DNA from: Halobacillus shinanisalinarum
Lineage (GTDB): Bacteria > Bacillota > Bacilli > Bacillales > Halobacillaceae
Reading direction: 5' to 3'
DNA length: 64,000 nt
Assembly (NCBI RefSeq): GCF_022919835.1
Contig: NZ_CP095074.1
Span: 1,922,001-1,986,000, forward strand
The notes below the pieces were generated by a model. The model saw only the letters and a list, made by a program, of their open reading frames with translations, had not been told where the DNA came from and ran no database searches. Positions 26,746-36,508 of this stretch are shown here, piece after piece (within the stretch, counting starts at the first letter, position 1; each line of letters begins with the position of its first letter). Both the position numbers and the translations under genes were made by a program.

Positions 26746-27068
26746 TGGTGAGACCTCCGATTTTCCGTAAATAAAACACCTTCTTGCAAACGGTTCCAAT
26801 ACTCTTTAAAATTAGACGCCCTTTCCATTCATCATCCCCTTTCAGTGAACTTCACCCCAAGGTAGACATCCTATCCATTACTTCTAGGATAGAAGAATGC
26901 TACAGTTAACAAGTTCACTTTATCTATATCTAATTATAATCTTACCGATTCACAATTTTCAATAAATTCCGATATCAGGATATTTAATAACTGAGATAGG
27001 GAAATGTTATAAATTGGGCAAGAGAGTTTTTATCCGCGAAATCTTAACATTGTTCACAATCCACTCTA
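26746..27068. other. Intergenic region between GntR gene and YeiH gene
   Basis: About 320 bp. It must hold the promoter of the GntR gene. I see no strong terminator hairpin after the YeiH gene and no recognised RNA or ORF. Confidence 0.4.
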
Positions 27069-28133
27069 TTATAAGGTGAGAAAGGTAATGACAGATAATA
27101 ATAAAGAAGTGATCAGCATTGCAATTAACGGCCGAGATGCCTTTGCTCTTATTGCTTGGAAACTAACGTTTAAGCCAAGTCCAACCATGGCCATGGTTAA
27201 AACAAAAGTGGACAGGGTTGCAATTCCATCCATGATGGCAGCCGGTATTTGAATATACTCGCCAATGACATAACTTCCGAAAAGACTCATACAGATAAAA
27301 CCAATTAAAAACCAAGGGAATTCTATCTTTGTTTCTCCAGCCCCATTAGAGTTTCGCTTCTTCATCCAATACATCAAGATAAAGCATAAAGGGACCAATA
27401 AAAACACTCGACCTAATTTAGCTAATAATGCAATCGCTAACGCATCCTCTCCCCCAGGCGCAGCAGCTAGTGCCACATGAGCAATTTCATGTAAGCTTAC
27501 CCCAGACCAAACCCCATAATCCGAACCGGATATAGGCAGGATAGGCCGGATCAGAGTATAAAGCAGAGCAAAAATGGTTCCGGCTAAAGCAATTATACCT
27601 ACCCCGATCGCCGTATCCTCCTCCTCAGATTTCACGATCGGGGATATGGCTGCAATAGCTGCTGCACCGCAAACAGCTGTTCCAACTGCAAGTAGAAGGG
27701 ATAATACAAAATCAGCCTTTAGCCATTTTGCCATGAACATCATAGTTACCATTACAAAAACAATGGTTCCGATATCACGTACTAGCAAAGGCAAGCCCTG
27801 ATTAAAGATAACAACAATATTTAACTTTAATCCATATAACACGATGGCATACCGAAGTAATTTTTTTGCGGAAAATTCGATACCCGGACGAATTTTTTCA
27901 GGATATTCCCAAATTTGACGACAAATGATGGCGATGATAATTGCGCAAGCAAGAGGGCCCACACGATCAAACCCCGGAATCTCAGATAACCCAAGTCCTA
28001 ATAGTGCAATGAAAAAGGTGAAAGCAATTCCACCGATCCACGATAATGCCAAATTTGGTCTCTTTCCTGACTTTTTTTGCTGGCCCGAAGATTGTACCTC
28101 ATCAAGTTTCTTTGCAAGCGGTTGTTGTGCCAT
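27069..28133 (-). CDS. YeiH/UPF0324-family anion exporter
   Basis: A 354-residue membrane protein with about ten helices, belonging to the UPF0324 (COG2855, YeiH, putative sulfate exporter) family. Visible family sequence includes KLLRYAIVLYGLKL, GTAVCGAAAIAAISPI and GVSLHEIAHVALAA. Members near xsc in other bacteria have been proposed to remove the sulfite or sulfate produced from taurine. It is on the same strand as gntR-tpa-lysR-xsc but 320 bp upstream, so it may have its own promoter. AAAGGGG precedes ATG 28133. Substrate is inferred from context. Confidence 0.84.
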   Translation of the reverse strand: MAQQPLAKKLDEVQSSGQQKKSGKRPNLALSWIGGIAFTFFIALLGLGLSEIPGFDRVGPLACAIIIAIICRQIWEYPEKIRPGIEFSAKKLLRYAIVLYGLKLNIVVIFNQGLPLLVRDIGTIVFVMVTMMFMAKWLKADFVLSLLLAVGTAVCGAAAIAAISPIVKSEEEDTAIGVGIIALAGTIFALLYTLIRPILPISGSDYGVWSGVSLHEIAHVALAAAPGGEDALAIALLAKLGRVFLLVPLCFILMYWMKKRNSNGAGETKIEFPWFLIGFICMSLFGSYVIGEYIQIPAAIMDGIATLSTFVLTMAMVGLGLNVSFQAIRAKASRPLIAMLITSLLLSVITFLTL

Positions 28134-28290
28134 TTTCTACATGCCCCTTTCCATCTTTTTTTCACAATAGCATAGAAAATGGCCGGTAAATTATACGGAT
28201 CATTAATGGCTGTTATATAAAAAAATGATAAACCAATCCAATAAGCCCATTTTAATATGTAAACTGCTCCAAGGTGTGCATGAATACTCT

Positions 28291-28505
28291 CCCACCTTCG
28301 CTTACGATTAGAGGCGGGAGTTTCGAGTGTGTCAAGTACTAAGTCATGCTTAACATTCGTGAAGTTGACACGTTTGCCCTAAGGCACAATCCCGCTAGAC
28401 CCTCTGCCTTGTAAGCATCGGGACATACTTTTCGTAAGATATTCAGAATGCCGTTGACATCGGCATGGATCATCGTGTCGAATTGACAATGTCTTTCATC
28501 AATAA
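28291..28505 (-). pseudogene. C-terminal relic of TnpB (IS200/IS605 type) with right-end hairpin
   Basis: The frame ending at 28339 encodes HADVNGILNILRKVCPDAYK, the conserved zinc-finger/RuvC-III tail of TnpB/OrfB proteins, followed by about 25 residues and a stop. Everything upstream of it is missing. Next comes a hairpin, CTCCC-ACCT (28291-28299) against AGAGGCGGGAG (about 28310-28320), like the right-end structure of IS605 elements that also forms the scaffold of the TnpB guide RNA. No TnpA gene is present. The relic ends where the czrA operator begins. Confidence 0.7.
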
Positions 28506-28506
28506 T

Positions 28507-28540
28507 AAAATATGTGCATATACTAATATACACATATTTT
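28507..28540. promoter_or_regulatory. CzrA-type operator before czrA
   Basis: AAAATATGTG (28507-28516) and CACATATTTT (28531-28540) form a perfect inverted repeat around ATAT-rich sequence, like the long AT-rich palindromes bound by CzrA/SmtB proteins. It lies 79 bp before czrA. Confidence 0.68.
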
Positions 28541-28618
28541 ATTACCTTACACTTGGATTATAGTTAGCACTAGCCCACACACAACTTTACCAAGATTGAT
28601 AAGAAGGGAAAGGTTTAA

Positions 28619-28954
28619 ATGAAAGAAATAAACCATGAAAAACAATTAAGTACAGGAGAACAACAAGAATTAAGTGAAGAAACTTTATTTGTAGTATCTC
28701 AAACCTTCAAAGCACTAGGTGACCCCACAAGAATCCGAATTCTATATCTCCTTTTTGATAGGGAATACTCAGTAAATGACATTGCAGAAGGCTTAGACCT
28801 TAGACAGTCAACGGTTTCCCATCAATTGCGTTTTTTAAAAAACTTAAGACTTGTAAAATACCGAAGGGAAGGAACAACATTATTTTATTCCCATGATGAC
28901 GTCCATGTTATGGATGTGCTTAAACAAACTATTGAACATGCGTGCCATAACTAA
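28619..28954 (+). CDS. czrA: CzrA-type ArsR zinc/cobalt-sensing repressor
   Basis: A 111-residue winged-helix repressor. The recognition helix region reads [20 protein letters not shown], and the C-terminal alpha-5 helix has the Asp/His set ([18 protein letters not shown]) of zinc-sensing SmtB/CzrA members; it lacks the CxC motif of CadC. Zn(II) or Co(II) binding releases it from DNA. The czcD exporter follows 114 bp later, with a second half-size palindrome between them, so CzrA likely controls both. GAAGGGAAAGG precedes the ATG. Confidence 0.9.
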   Translation: MKEINHEKQLSTGEQQELSEETLFVVSQTFKALGDPTRIRILYLLFDREYSVNDIAEGLDLRQSTVSHQLRFLKNLRLVKYRREGTTLFYSHDDVHVMDVLKQTIEHACHN

Positions 28955-29021
28955 GCTTTTTAATAGGCATAGAATGAAAAAATTTATTAAAGATAAAGGT
29001 ATCACTATTCACTTTAAATTG

Positions 29022-29035
29022 ATATGTGTTCATAT
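29022..29035. promoter_or_regulatory. Second CzrA-like palindrome before czcD
   Basis: ATATGTGTTCATAT, 34 bp before the czcD start, repeats the ATATG/CATAT halves of the czrA operator in shorter form. Confidence 0.5.
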
Positions 29036-29068
29036 ATTGACTTATTTTGATTTATTGGAGGGATTCTA

Positions 29069-29998
29069 ATGGGGCATGGACACAACCATACTCATGGAGC
29101 AAATAAAAAGGCTTTACTGATCAGCTTTATTATTACAACGACCTATATGGTAATTGAAGCGATTGGTGGTTTTTTAACGAACAGCCTTGCCTTATTATCT
29201 GATGCAGGACATATGTTAAGTGATTCTGTATCACTGGGTGTTGGTGTTCTGGCTTTTGTAATGGGTGAAAAAGTAGCGGATTACAGTAAGACATACGGAT
29301 ATAAACGTTTTGAAATCCTTGCCGCTTTGTTTAATGGGGTTACTCTTGTATTAATCTCATTGTATATTTTTTATGAAGCTTATCAACGTTTTACCAACCC
29401 TCCAGAGGTTGGTTCTATGGGTATGCTAACTATTGCTATTATTGGCTTGATTGTAAATATCTCGGTGGCTTGGATACTGATGCGTCAAGGTGATACAAAA
29501 GAAAATTTGAATTTACGTGGGGCGTTTCTTCATGTTTTAGGTGACTTATTAGGTTCTGTTGGTGCTATTGTTGCTGCACTACTCATCATGTTTTTCCAAT
29601 GGGGCTGGGCAGATCCTCTTGCAAGTGTCATTGTGGCCATCCTTATTTTGATTAGTGGTTGGCGTGTAGCGAGAGATGCTGTACATGTTTTAATGGAAGG
29701 AACACCTAAAAACGTCGAGATCAAAGACATTACCGATACGATCGAAGCTATTCCTGGGATTTTAGGCATTCATGATTTACACGTATGGAGTATTACAAGT
29801 GGGCAAAATGCTCTCTCCTGTCATGCAGTTGTTACAGAGAATTTGACTATTCAAGAGTGTCAGGAACTACTAAGAACTGTTGAAGCTCAACTACAGAATA
29901 AACATGTCGGACATGTGACAGTCCAATTGGAAACAAATGAACACCCTCATGAGAATTCTCTCTTGTGTAAACACGAACATGAAGGACATTCTCATTAA
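29069..29998 (+). CDS. czcD: Cation diffusion facilitator CzcD (Zn/Co/Cd)
   Basis: A 309-residue CDF transporter. The His-rich start GHGHNHTHG is followed by six membrane helices with the zinc-binding SLALLSDAGHMLSDSVSLGV in helix 2 and HVLGDLLGSVGAIVAAL in helix 5, then a cytosolic C-terminal domain ending in another His cluster (CKHEHEGHSH). It exchanges Zn(II) or Co(II) for protons or potassium and lowers cytosolic metal. It forms a unit with czrA. GGAGGG precedes ATG 29069 and a good terminator follows. Confidence 0.93.
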   Translation: MGHGHNHTHGANKKALLISFIITTTYMVIEAIGGFLTNSLALLSDAGHMLSDSVSLGVGVLAFVMGEKVADYSKTYGYKRFEILAALFNGVTLVLISLYIFYEAYQRFTNPPEVGSMGMLTIAIIGLIVNISVAWILMRQGDTKENLNLRGAFLHVLGDLLGSVGAIVAALLIMFFQWGWADPLASVIVAILILISGWRVARDAVHVLMEGTPKNVEIKDITDTIEAIPGILGIHDLHVWSITSGQNALSCHAVVTENLTIQECQELLRTVEAQLQNKHVGHVTVQLETNEHPHENSLLCKHEHEGHSH

Positions 29999-30019
29999 CA
30001 TGACCACTAAAATTGTTTA

Positions 30020-30050
30020 CCTCCATTGTGCTAGCAATGGAGGCATTTTT
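30020..30050 (+). terminator. Terminator of czcD
   Basis: CCTCCATTG (30020-30028) pairs with CAATGGAGG (30035-30043), followed by CATTTTTAT. Confidence 0.85.
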
Positions 30051-30156
30051 ATGAGAATTGGAGATGACACAGCCTACACTTCTTGGGACCTGAAAAAACT
30101 TGTTTCGCGCTAGTTTCTAGTCACTCCTACCGGACAACTGCATCTTCTTTTATCAT

Positions 30157-32223
30157 CTATGCTTTGAGTAATTTAGCATTGATGGCCACAACTATAGTGC
30201 TCAAGCTCATCAGAACGGCCCCAACGGCTGGACTTAAAATAATTCCAATAGGTGCCAGAATACCTGCTGCTAACGGAATAGCAATGATATTATACCCTGC
30301 TGCCCACCATAAGTTTTGAACCATTTTCTTATACGTATTGTTGGACAATTCTATAATCGATACAATATCTTTTGGGTTACTTTTAACTAGAACGATATCT
30401 GCTGTCTCTACAGCCACATCGGTACCACTTCCAATAGCTATACCTACATCGGCTGTTGCGAGAGCGGGTGCATCATTTACACCATCACCTGTCATCGCTA
30501 CTTGTCTTCCATCTGATTGCACTTTCTTCACTTGGTCTGCTTTGTGATCAGGCAATACCTCAGCATACACTTCATCCATATCCAACTGTCTAGCAACCCA
30601 ATCGGCCACTTTTTTGTTATCCCCTGTCAACATGATGGAATGAACGCCTTTTTGTTTAAGAGCGGCTATCGCTTCCTTGGCTGACTTCCGTACCATATCT
30701 GCCAGAGCAATCATGCCGACCAACTGATCATCATCAAGTACAACAAACACAACTGTTTTTCCTTGTTCGGAAAGCTCATCAAAAGAAGCAGAATCATACG
30801 ATATTTTTTCATCTTTCATATACCCAGGACTGACGACTTTCACATTTCTGCCCGCAACATCACCTTGGAGTCCTTTCCCTGTCATCGATTCAAAGTTTTC
30901 TACAGTATCCAAGGAAATCTCTATATCCTCGGCTTTTTGGATAATCCCTCTCGCAAGGGGATGCTCTGAATTTTGCTCCGTACTCGCTGCCCAGTAGATG
31001 ACATCATTGGTTTGATATCTCTGTGAAGGGACTACATCCGTGACACCAAACTCCCCTTTAGTGAGTGTCCCTGTTTTATCAAAAATGACCGCATCCAAGT
31101 TGCGTGCATTCTCAAATTGGGTACGATTTCTAATTAATAAACCTTGCTTTGCTGAGATGGCTGTTGAAACGGCAACGACTAACGGTGCTGCCAGCCCTAA
31201 AGCATGCGGACAAGTAATAACCATGACGGTGACCATTCTCTCGATAGCTACATCGATAGCAAACCCTAAGGCTATCCAAATGATGAAGGTAATAATTCCT
31301 GCTGCTAATGCCAAGTAAAACAGCCATTTAGCTGCACGATTGGCTAAATCCTGAGCACGGGATTTTGAACTCTGTGCTTCCTTTACTAATGAAATAACTT
31401 GAGAGAGATAAGTGTTATCGCCTGTACTTTTCACCTGTATCGTGAGACTACCTTCCTTATTGATGGAACCGCCGATGACCTCATCTTCTTGATTTTTTTC
31501 TACAGGCACAGATTCACCTGTTAACATTGATTCATCAATCGCCGATTGACCTTCAACAATCACCCCATCGACAGGTATTTTTTCACCTGGCTTTACTAAT
31601 ACATGATCTTCGCTGCCTAGTTCATTTATCGGCACATCCTCTGTTTCCCCATTTTCATTTACACGATGTGCTTCATTAGGCATTAACTTCACAAGTTCTT
31701 GTAGTGCATTGGAAGCCCCCATCACTGACTTCATTTCAATCCAATGACCAAGGAGCATAATATCCACTAATGTTGCAAGCTCCCAAAAGAAATTACGGCC
31801 TTCCCAACCAAAGACGACAAGAGAACTATAACCGTAAGCAACAAAAATGGCGAGCCCAATCAGTGTCATCATACCAGGATTCTTATTCTTCAACTCATCA
31901 ATGGCCCCTGTTAGAAATGGCCAGCCACCATAAAAGAATACAAACGTAGCTAAACAGAATAAAACGTACTGGTCATATCGGAAAGAAAGTTGCAAACCAA
32001 TGAAATTTTGTATCATCGGAGATAGTAATAAAATAGGAATCGTGAAAATCAACGATATATAAAACCTTTTCTTAAAATTTTCTACCATGTTTCCATGATC
32101 GTGATGTTCATGACCTTCGTGTTCATCATGTTCATGGTTTTCATGATTGTCACCTCCCTTATGGGAATGTTCGTGTTGATTACTTTCGTCTCCCTTGTGA
32201 TGATGTTCATGTTCTTTTGGCAC
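30157..32223 (-). CDS. copB: CopB-type P-type ATPase (P(IB-3), CPH motif)
   Basis: A 688-residue metal ATPase with no HMA domain. Instead the first 45 residues are His-rich ([21 protein letters not shown]). The ion-binding helix has CPH ([11 protein letters not shown]) in place of CPC, followed by [18 protein letters not shown] and GDGVNDAPA. These features define CopB, which exports copper (reported for Cu(II)/Cu(I) or silver). It complements CopA 18 kb away. An ATACC-N7-GGTAT box 57 bp upstream ties it to CsoR. AGGAGG precedes the ATG. Confidence 0.93.
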   Translation of the reverse strand: MPKEHEHHHKGDESNQHEHSHKGGDNHENHEHDEHEGHEHHDHGNMVENFKKRFYISLIFTIPILLLSPMIQNFIGLQLSFRYDQYVLFCLATFVFFYGGWPFLTGAIDELKNKNPGMMTLIGLAIFVAYGYSSLVVFGWEGRNFFWELATLVDIMLLGHWIEMKSVMGASNALQELVKLMPNEAHRVNENGETEDVPINELGSEDHVLVKPGEKIPVDGVIVEGQSAIDESMLTGESVPVEKNQEDEVIGGSINKEGSLTIQVKSTGDNTYLSQVISLVKEAQSSKSRAQDLANRAAKWLFYLALAAGIITFIIWIALGFAIDVAIERMVTVMVITCPHALGLAAPLVVAVSTAISAKQGLLIRNRTQFENARNLDAVIFDKTGTLTKGEFGVTDVVPSQRYQTNDVIYWAASTEQNSEHPLARGIIQKAEDIEISLDTVENFESMTGKGLQGDVAGRNVKVVSPGYMKDEKISYDSASFDELSEQGKTVVFVVLDDDQLVGMIALADMVRKSAKEAIAALKQKGVHSIMLTGDNKKVADWVARQLDMDEVYAEVLPDHKADQVKKVQSDGRQVAMTGDGVNDAPALATADVGIAIGSGTDVAVETADIVLVKSNPKDIVSIIELSNNTYKKMVQNLWWAAGYNIIAIPLAAGILAPIGIILSPAVGAVLMSLSTIVVAINAKLLKA

Positions 32224-32279
32224 TCTAAAACCTCCTATATGTACTATTTACATTTACCTAAACCTTCATTTCTATACTC

Positions 32280-32296
32280 ATACCCTGCATGGGTAT
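32280..32296. promoter_or_regulatory. CsoR box 3 (copB promoter)
   Basis: ATACCCTGCATGGGTAT, an inverted repeat equal in layout to boxes 1 and 2 next to csoR. It suggests control of copB in trans. Confidence 0.72.
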
Positions 32297-32554
32297 AATA
32301 AAACACAAACGATTAATAAATGGCCATCTATAGAAAATTCTTATATTACGAATGAGAAATCAGGCGTTCTGTGCTCTCTGATTCTGAATCGGTATCCTCC
32401 ACTCATGTAGCCTCTATTGTAGACATGACTGGTCGTTTCATCAGGGATTCCATCAGATAAAATCTTTAGGAGCTACATTAAACAGCCAGAATCCGTAATC
32501 TTTTCAAAAACATGTAAGTAAATCCAAGAGACTCACTTAAACATTTCCAATAGA
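32297..32554. other. Intergenic region without recognised gene
   Basis: Between the copB promoter and the antiporter terminator. On the minus strand a frame at about 32348-32476 encodes about 42 residues (including YNRGYMSGGYRFRIREH) but has an upstream stop and no start or ribosome-binding site. I cannot name it; it may be the end of a lost gene. Confidence 0.3.
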
Positions 32555-32606
32555 AAAAGGCGGCTTGTCTTTTCCTTTCCTTTCCGGGAAAACAAGCTGC
32601 CTTTTC
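32555..32606 (-). terminator. Terminator of the K+/H+ antiporter gene
   Basis: AAAAGGCGGCTTGT pairs with ACAAGCTGCCTTTT; T-rich on the minus-strand exit. Confidence 0.78.
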
Positions 32607-32638
32607 TTTGTCCTGAGTTACTGTTTTTTCTATCAAGA

Positions 32639-34114
32639 TCAAGGATTAACTTTTTTCTTAGCCTTTTCCTGACCTTTAACTGTCAATAGCTTTCTTACTT
32701 CTTTTCGTTTCTTCTTCTGTGTTAGGACATAAACCGTATCATAGGCTTGCATGATTGAGTCCCCGGTTGGTGTGATCACTTCATCTCCGCGTGTTATCGT
32801 TACAATAATCGTGTCTTTTGGAAAATCTATTTCATTGAGTTCACGACCGGTTATAGGTGAGTCTTCACCGAGAGTAACTTCAATAATTTCCGTTTCGGTT
32901 TTGCCTAGGTTAATTAATTCAAGCTCACCAATCGAGCGATTCTTTGGATCACCTGCTAATTTCAAACGCGAACCTACCCATGATAAGGTGCTCCCTTGAA
33001 CTAATGCAGATATGATGACAACGAAGAATACGGCATTAAAGATGAGATCGCTGTTTTCCACATCATCTATAAGGGGATATGTGGCTAGAACGATCGGTAC
33101 GGCGCCTTTTAATCCCGCCCAGGATATGAAGGTTTTTTCCTTGAGGTTATAGTTCATTCCGATCATACTGATAAATACTCCGATCGGTCTTGCGATGAAC
33201 ATCAATATGATGGATAAGAGAATCCCTTTCCATGCCACTCCTATTAGCTGACTTGGAAAAGCCAAAAGACCCAGCATCATAAACATGAGGATTTGCATCA
33301 TCCATCCAAACCCTTCATTAAAACGAAGAATTGCGAAGCGATACATTAAGTCGCTATTCCCTACAAAAACAGCCATAACATATACGGCTAATAGGCCACT
33401 CCCGCCAATAGTAGCAGTGAAGGCGTATGTAAAGATAGCAAACGATAAGGCAAGAACAGGGTAAAGCCCTGAGGAATCCAAGTCAATCTTGTTAACAACA
33501 AAAACGGTCAGCTTCCCTAGCAATAGTCCGGTTACTAAACCTAATCCCATTTCTATAAAAAAGCTTCCTATTGCTTCCCAAATAGACGTTTCAGGAATTT
33601 GAATTAAGTCAATGAAGATGATCGTTAAGAAAACCGCCATCGGGTCGTTCGTCCCAGATTCAGCCTCCAATGTGGAGGTGATTCTCTTCTTTATATTCTT
33701 ATTCCCAAGAACAGAGAATACAGCTGCTGCATCGGTTGAACCAACGATAGCACCTAACAACAACCCTTCAAGCCATGAAAGTCCGAATATATAAACAGCC
33801 GCGGCGCCTGTAACAATTGAAGTAATCATCACCCCTGCAGTCGCAAGTGAACTGGCTGCGCCTGCAATCGGCTTGATATCCTTCCATTTTGTTTGGGTAC
33901 CGCCATCAAAAAGAATGATAATCAAGGCAAATATCCCGATCAATTGGGCAAGTTTTGCATTCTCAAAATAGATATAGTTATTTAAAAGCATTCCAGCCGC
34001 CAAAAACAAAATTAGAGAGGGCATCCCTAAGCGTATGGAAAACTTTGTGGTCAATACTCCTGTTAATAGCATGATTGATAGTAATAATATAATTGATTCA
34101 ACACTAAAGTCCAT
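32639..34114 (-). CDS. CPA1 potassium/proton antiporter with RCK_C domain (NhaP2/CvrA type)
   Basis: A 491-residue protein. About twelve membrane helices (residues 1-390) carry the CPA motifs IIILFDGGTQT, GAIVGSTDAAAVFS and ESGTNDPMAVFLT (the ND ion-site pair). Residues 400-480 form an RCK_C/TrkA_C domain (ITGRELNEIDFPK, VITPTGDSIM). Such proteins swap cytosolic K+ (or Na+) for H+ and are often gated by nucleotides such as c-di-AMP through the RCK_C domain. ATG 34114 follows AAAGGTGGG; the in-frame GTG at 34123 overlaps that site. Salt and pH homeostasis fits a salt-tolerant host. Confidence 0.88.
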   Translation of the reverse strand: MDFSVESIILLLSIMLLTGVLTTKFSIRLGMPSLILFLAAGMLLNNYIYFENAKLAQLIGIFALIIILFDGGTQTKWKDIKPIAGAASSLATAGVMITSIVTGAAAVYIFGLSWLEGLLLGAIVGSTDAAAVFSVLGNKNIKKRITSTLEAESGTNDPMAVFLTIIFIDLIQIPETSIWEAIGSFFIEMGLGLVTGLLLGKLTVFVVNKIDLDSSGLYPVLALSFAIFTYAFTATIGGSGLLAVYVMAVFVGNSDLMYRFAILRFNEGFGWMMQILMFMMLGLLAFPSQLIGVAWKGILLSIILMFIARPIGVFISMIGMNYNLKEKTFISWAGLKGAVPIVLATYPLIDDVENSDLIFNAVFFVVIISALVQGSTLSWVGSRLKLAGDPKNRSIGELELINLGKTETEIIEVTLGEDSPITGRELNEIDFPKDTIIVTITRGDEVITPTGDSIMQAYDTVYVLTQKKKRKEVRKLLTVKGQEKAKKKVNP

Positions 34115-34293
34115 ATAACCCACCTTTAAAATAACAGATTCCAGGTAAGAACCAGCTACTTTACTCGCCCTATTTTCTCTGAACTATTTTCCTTTTTCGA
34201 ACAAAACTACTAAGTTCAGATTAATATATTTTCTGACAATAATCCAATAATCAGCCTTGTTGCACCAGTATCTCATAGAATGTTGCCCTATAA

Positions 34294-34395
34294 GAGGATG
34301 CTTAAAAAGTCACCAAATGATAAACGGCGAATTTCTTCGTTGCTCGGTTTTTCCGGTCCGCACGTATGAAAGGCATATGGCTTGCGGTCCTCAAG
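34294..34395 (-). repeat. MITE-like element, truncated copy E
   Basis: Reverse-oriented right half of the element: GAGGATGCTTAAAAAGTCACC at the end, then CGGCGAATTTC, TTGCTCGG, and GTATGAAAGGCATA. It is preceded by TATAA (34289-34293), the complement of the TTATA target seen in copy B. The left half is replaced by unrelated sequence after about 34395. Confidence 0.72.
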
Positions 34396-34680
34396 AAAGC
34401 GAGTCGTCCCCCGAGCCCTCATACCGTAATGGACCTAGGTGTCTCAGAGCTGAGTCTCCAGGATAAGGGGGCGGTGTGAAGCAACATGGATAGAAAGTGA
34501 TCAAACTTCTTTATAAAATGGAAACTAAAATCTGCTGGATAAGAATCCATTTTGAACCTTTTCGGAAAAGAACCATATATTCTGCCATTCTTTGGCGTTT
34601 TAAAAAGAGCAATTATGAAATTGATTCAATTGCATTCATTGTAAAATCCAAGAAAATCAGATAAGATATGAACTAGTTTA

Positions 34681-34717
34681 GGAAAACGTTTGCACAATCG
34701 CCGGACGTTGTTATTAT
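34681..34717 (+). promoter_or_regulatory. Promoter with cre-like site before the alpha-glucosidase
   Basis: GGAAAACGTTTGCA (34681-34694) differs from the CcpA consensus at two positions. It overlaps a possible promoter TTGCAC (34690-34695), 16 bp, TATTAT (34712-34717). This suits carbon-catabolite control or a LacI-type repressor of maltose-type genes. Confidence 0.48.
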
Positions 34718-34811
34718 AAACGCTCTAGGAAGCGATTGTTTGGTGAACGTATAAGCCATACTCCAGCACACTATGGCGAAAAAACAGGTTAATCTTAGGG
34801 GGGTTAGAACT

Positions 34812-36467
34812 ATGGAAAAGGTTTGGTGGAAAGAGGCTGTTGGGTACCAGGTTTACCCAAGGAGCTTCCAGGATTCAAACGGGGACGGTATTGGCGATTT
34901 ACAAGGTATGATTGACCGTCTGGATTACATTAAGGATTTAGGCATCGATTTTATCTGGATCTGCCCTATGTACAAATCTCCTAAAGAGGATAATGGCTAC
35001 GATATATCTGATTATAAGGATATTTTAGAAGAATTCGGAACGATGGCTGATTTTGATCAGTTATTGAATGAGGTTCATAAACGTGGGATGAAGCTGATTA
35101 TTGACCTTGTCCTTAATCATACGAGTGACGAGCATCCATGGTTTGTTGAATCACGATCTTCGAAGGAAAACCCGAAGCGCGATTGGTACATTTGGCGTGA
35201 CGGCAAGGATGGCAGCGAACCAAACAACTGGGAAAGTATCTTTGAAGGCTCCGCCTGGCAATACGATAAGAAGACTGACCAGTATTACCTGCATGTTTTC
35301 TCAACAAAACAACCTGATTTAAATTGGGAAAACCCTGAAGTTAGAGAAGAACTGTACAGTACTGTGAATTGGTGGCTCGATAAAGGAATAGACGGCTTTC
35401 GAATTGATGCCATCAGCCATATTAAGAAACAGGCCGGTCTTCCTGATATGCCGAACCCTGATAACAAACGCTATGTTTCTTCCTTTGATAAGCACATGAA
35501 CCAGGATGGCATTCATACCTTTTTGCAAGAGTTCAAAGACCGCACCTACGGAAATTATGATGTCATGACCGTCGGTGAAGCCAACGGTGTAAGTGCAGAC
35601 GAAGCACATTTATGGGTTGGCAAAGAAGGAAAGATGGATATGGTGTTCCAGTTTGAGCATCTCGACCTCTGGGGTCAAGGTACCGAGCAACAACTTGATG
35701 TCATCGGGGTTAAAGAAGCACTGACTCATTGGCAGAAGGGGCTTGAAAAGGATGGCTGGAATGCATTATTTATAGAAAACCATGATAAAGCACGTTCGGT
35801 ATCGACGTGGGGAAATGATCATGAATATTGGCGGGAAAGTGCAACAGCAATAGCCACGATGTACTTCCTAATGCGGGGAACGCCTTTTATTTATCAGGGG
35901 CAGGAAATTGGCATGACCAATGTCGCTTTGCCATCTATTGAAGACTATGATGATGTCGCAGCTAAAAACCTTTATCAGAATAAAAAGGCAGACGGCTGGT
36001 CACATGAAGAAATTATGGCTATCCTATGGAAAACCTCCCGTGACAACAGTCGAACCCCTATGCAGTGGACGGCAGAGGATCAGGCGGGCTTTACAATTGG
36101 GAAACCATGGATGAAAGTCAATCCTAATTACCTGTCCATTAATGTTGCCCAGCAATTACAGGATGAGCACTCCATCCTTTCGCATTATAAGCAACTGATT
36201 CAATTAAAAAAGCAACATGAATTGTTTACGTATGGCACCTATGAGTTGTTGCTTCCCAATGATCTACAAGTCTTTGCCTATACACGCACATATGATGAGC
36301 AAACCGCATTAATTTTAGCGAATTTAACAGCAGCTGAAGCAAGCTTTGAAAGTGAGTATACATTAACATTAGATGCACTGCGACTTACGAATCAACCTAA
36401 TACTTTAGACCACGAGACAAAACATGTAAAGCTGTCACCATATGAAGCCCGTGTTTATTTGTTTTAG
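34812..36467 (+). CDS. GH13 alpha-glucosidase / oligo-1,6-glucosidase
   Basis: A 551-residue cytosolic glycoside hydrolase. The family sequence begins WWKEAVGYQVYPRSFQDSNG. The Ca-loop DSNGDGIGDL and the four conserved regions are present: DLVLNHTSDEHPW, GFRIDAISH (nucleophile Asp near 198), VGEANG (acid Glu) and FIENHDKARS (transition-state Asp). Members hydrolyse alpha-1,4 or alpha-1,6 bonds in isomaltose, maltose or related small sugars. ATG 34812 follows TAGGGGGG; the frame extends back to 34773 without such a site. It stands alone, without a transporter, and ends at a strong terminator. Confidence 0.9.
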   Translation: MEKVWWKEAVGYQVYPRSFQDSNGDGIGDLQGMIDRLDYIKDLGIDFIWICPMYKSPKEDNGYDISDYKDILEEFGTMADFDQLLNEVHKRGMKLIIDLVLNHTSDEHPWFVESRSSKENPKRDWYIWRDGKDGSEPNNWESIFEGSAWQYDKKTDQYYLHVFSTKQPDLNWENPEVREELYSTVNWWLDKGIDGFRIDAISHIKKQAGLPDMPNPDNKRYVSSFDKHMNQDGIHTFLQEFKDRTYGNYDVMTVGEANGVSADEAHLWVGKEGKMDMVFQFEHLDLWGQGTEQQLDVIGVKEALTHWQKGLEKDGWNALFIENHDKARSVSTWGNDHEYWRESATAIATMYFLMRGTPFIYQGQEIGMTNVALPSIEDYDDVAAKNLYQNKKADGWSHEEIMAILWKTSRDNSRTPMQWTAEDQAGFTIGKPWMKVNPNYLSINVAQQLQDEHSILSHYKQLIQLKKQHELFTYGTYELLLPNDLQVFAYTRTYDEQTALILANLTAAEASFESEYTLTLDALRLTNQPNTLDHETKHVKLSPYEARVYLF

Positions 36468-36470
36468 CTA

Positions 36471-36508
36471 AAACTAACCACGTCCTTGAAGACGTGGTTA
36501 GTTTTTTC
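36471..36508. terminator. Bidirectional terminator
   Basis: AAACTAACCACGTC (36471-36484) pairs perfectly with GACGTGGTTAGTTT (36491-36504), with T runs on both strands. It serves the alpha-glucosidase and the convergent small membrane protein. Confidence 0.9.

Noticed and set aside
32348..32476. Short minus-strand reading frame with YNRGYMSGGYRFRIREH
   Set aside because: It looks protein-like but lacks a start and a ribosome-binding site, and I cannot link it to a family; possibly the tail of a lost gene.
34257..34466. 69-aa ORF
   Set aside because: It is within MITE copy E and unrelated sequence; no start signals.
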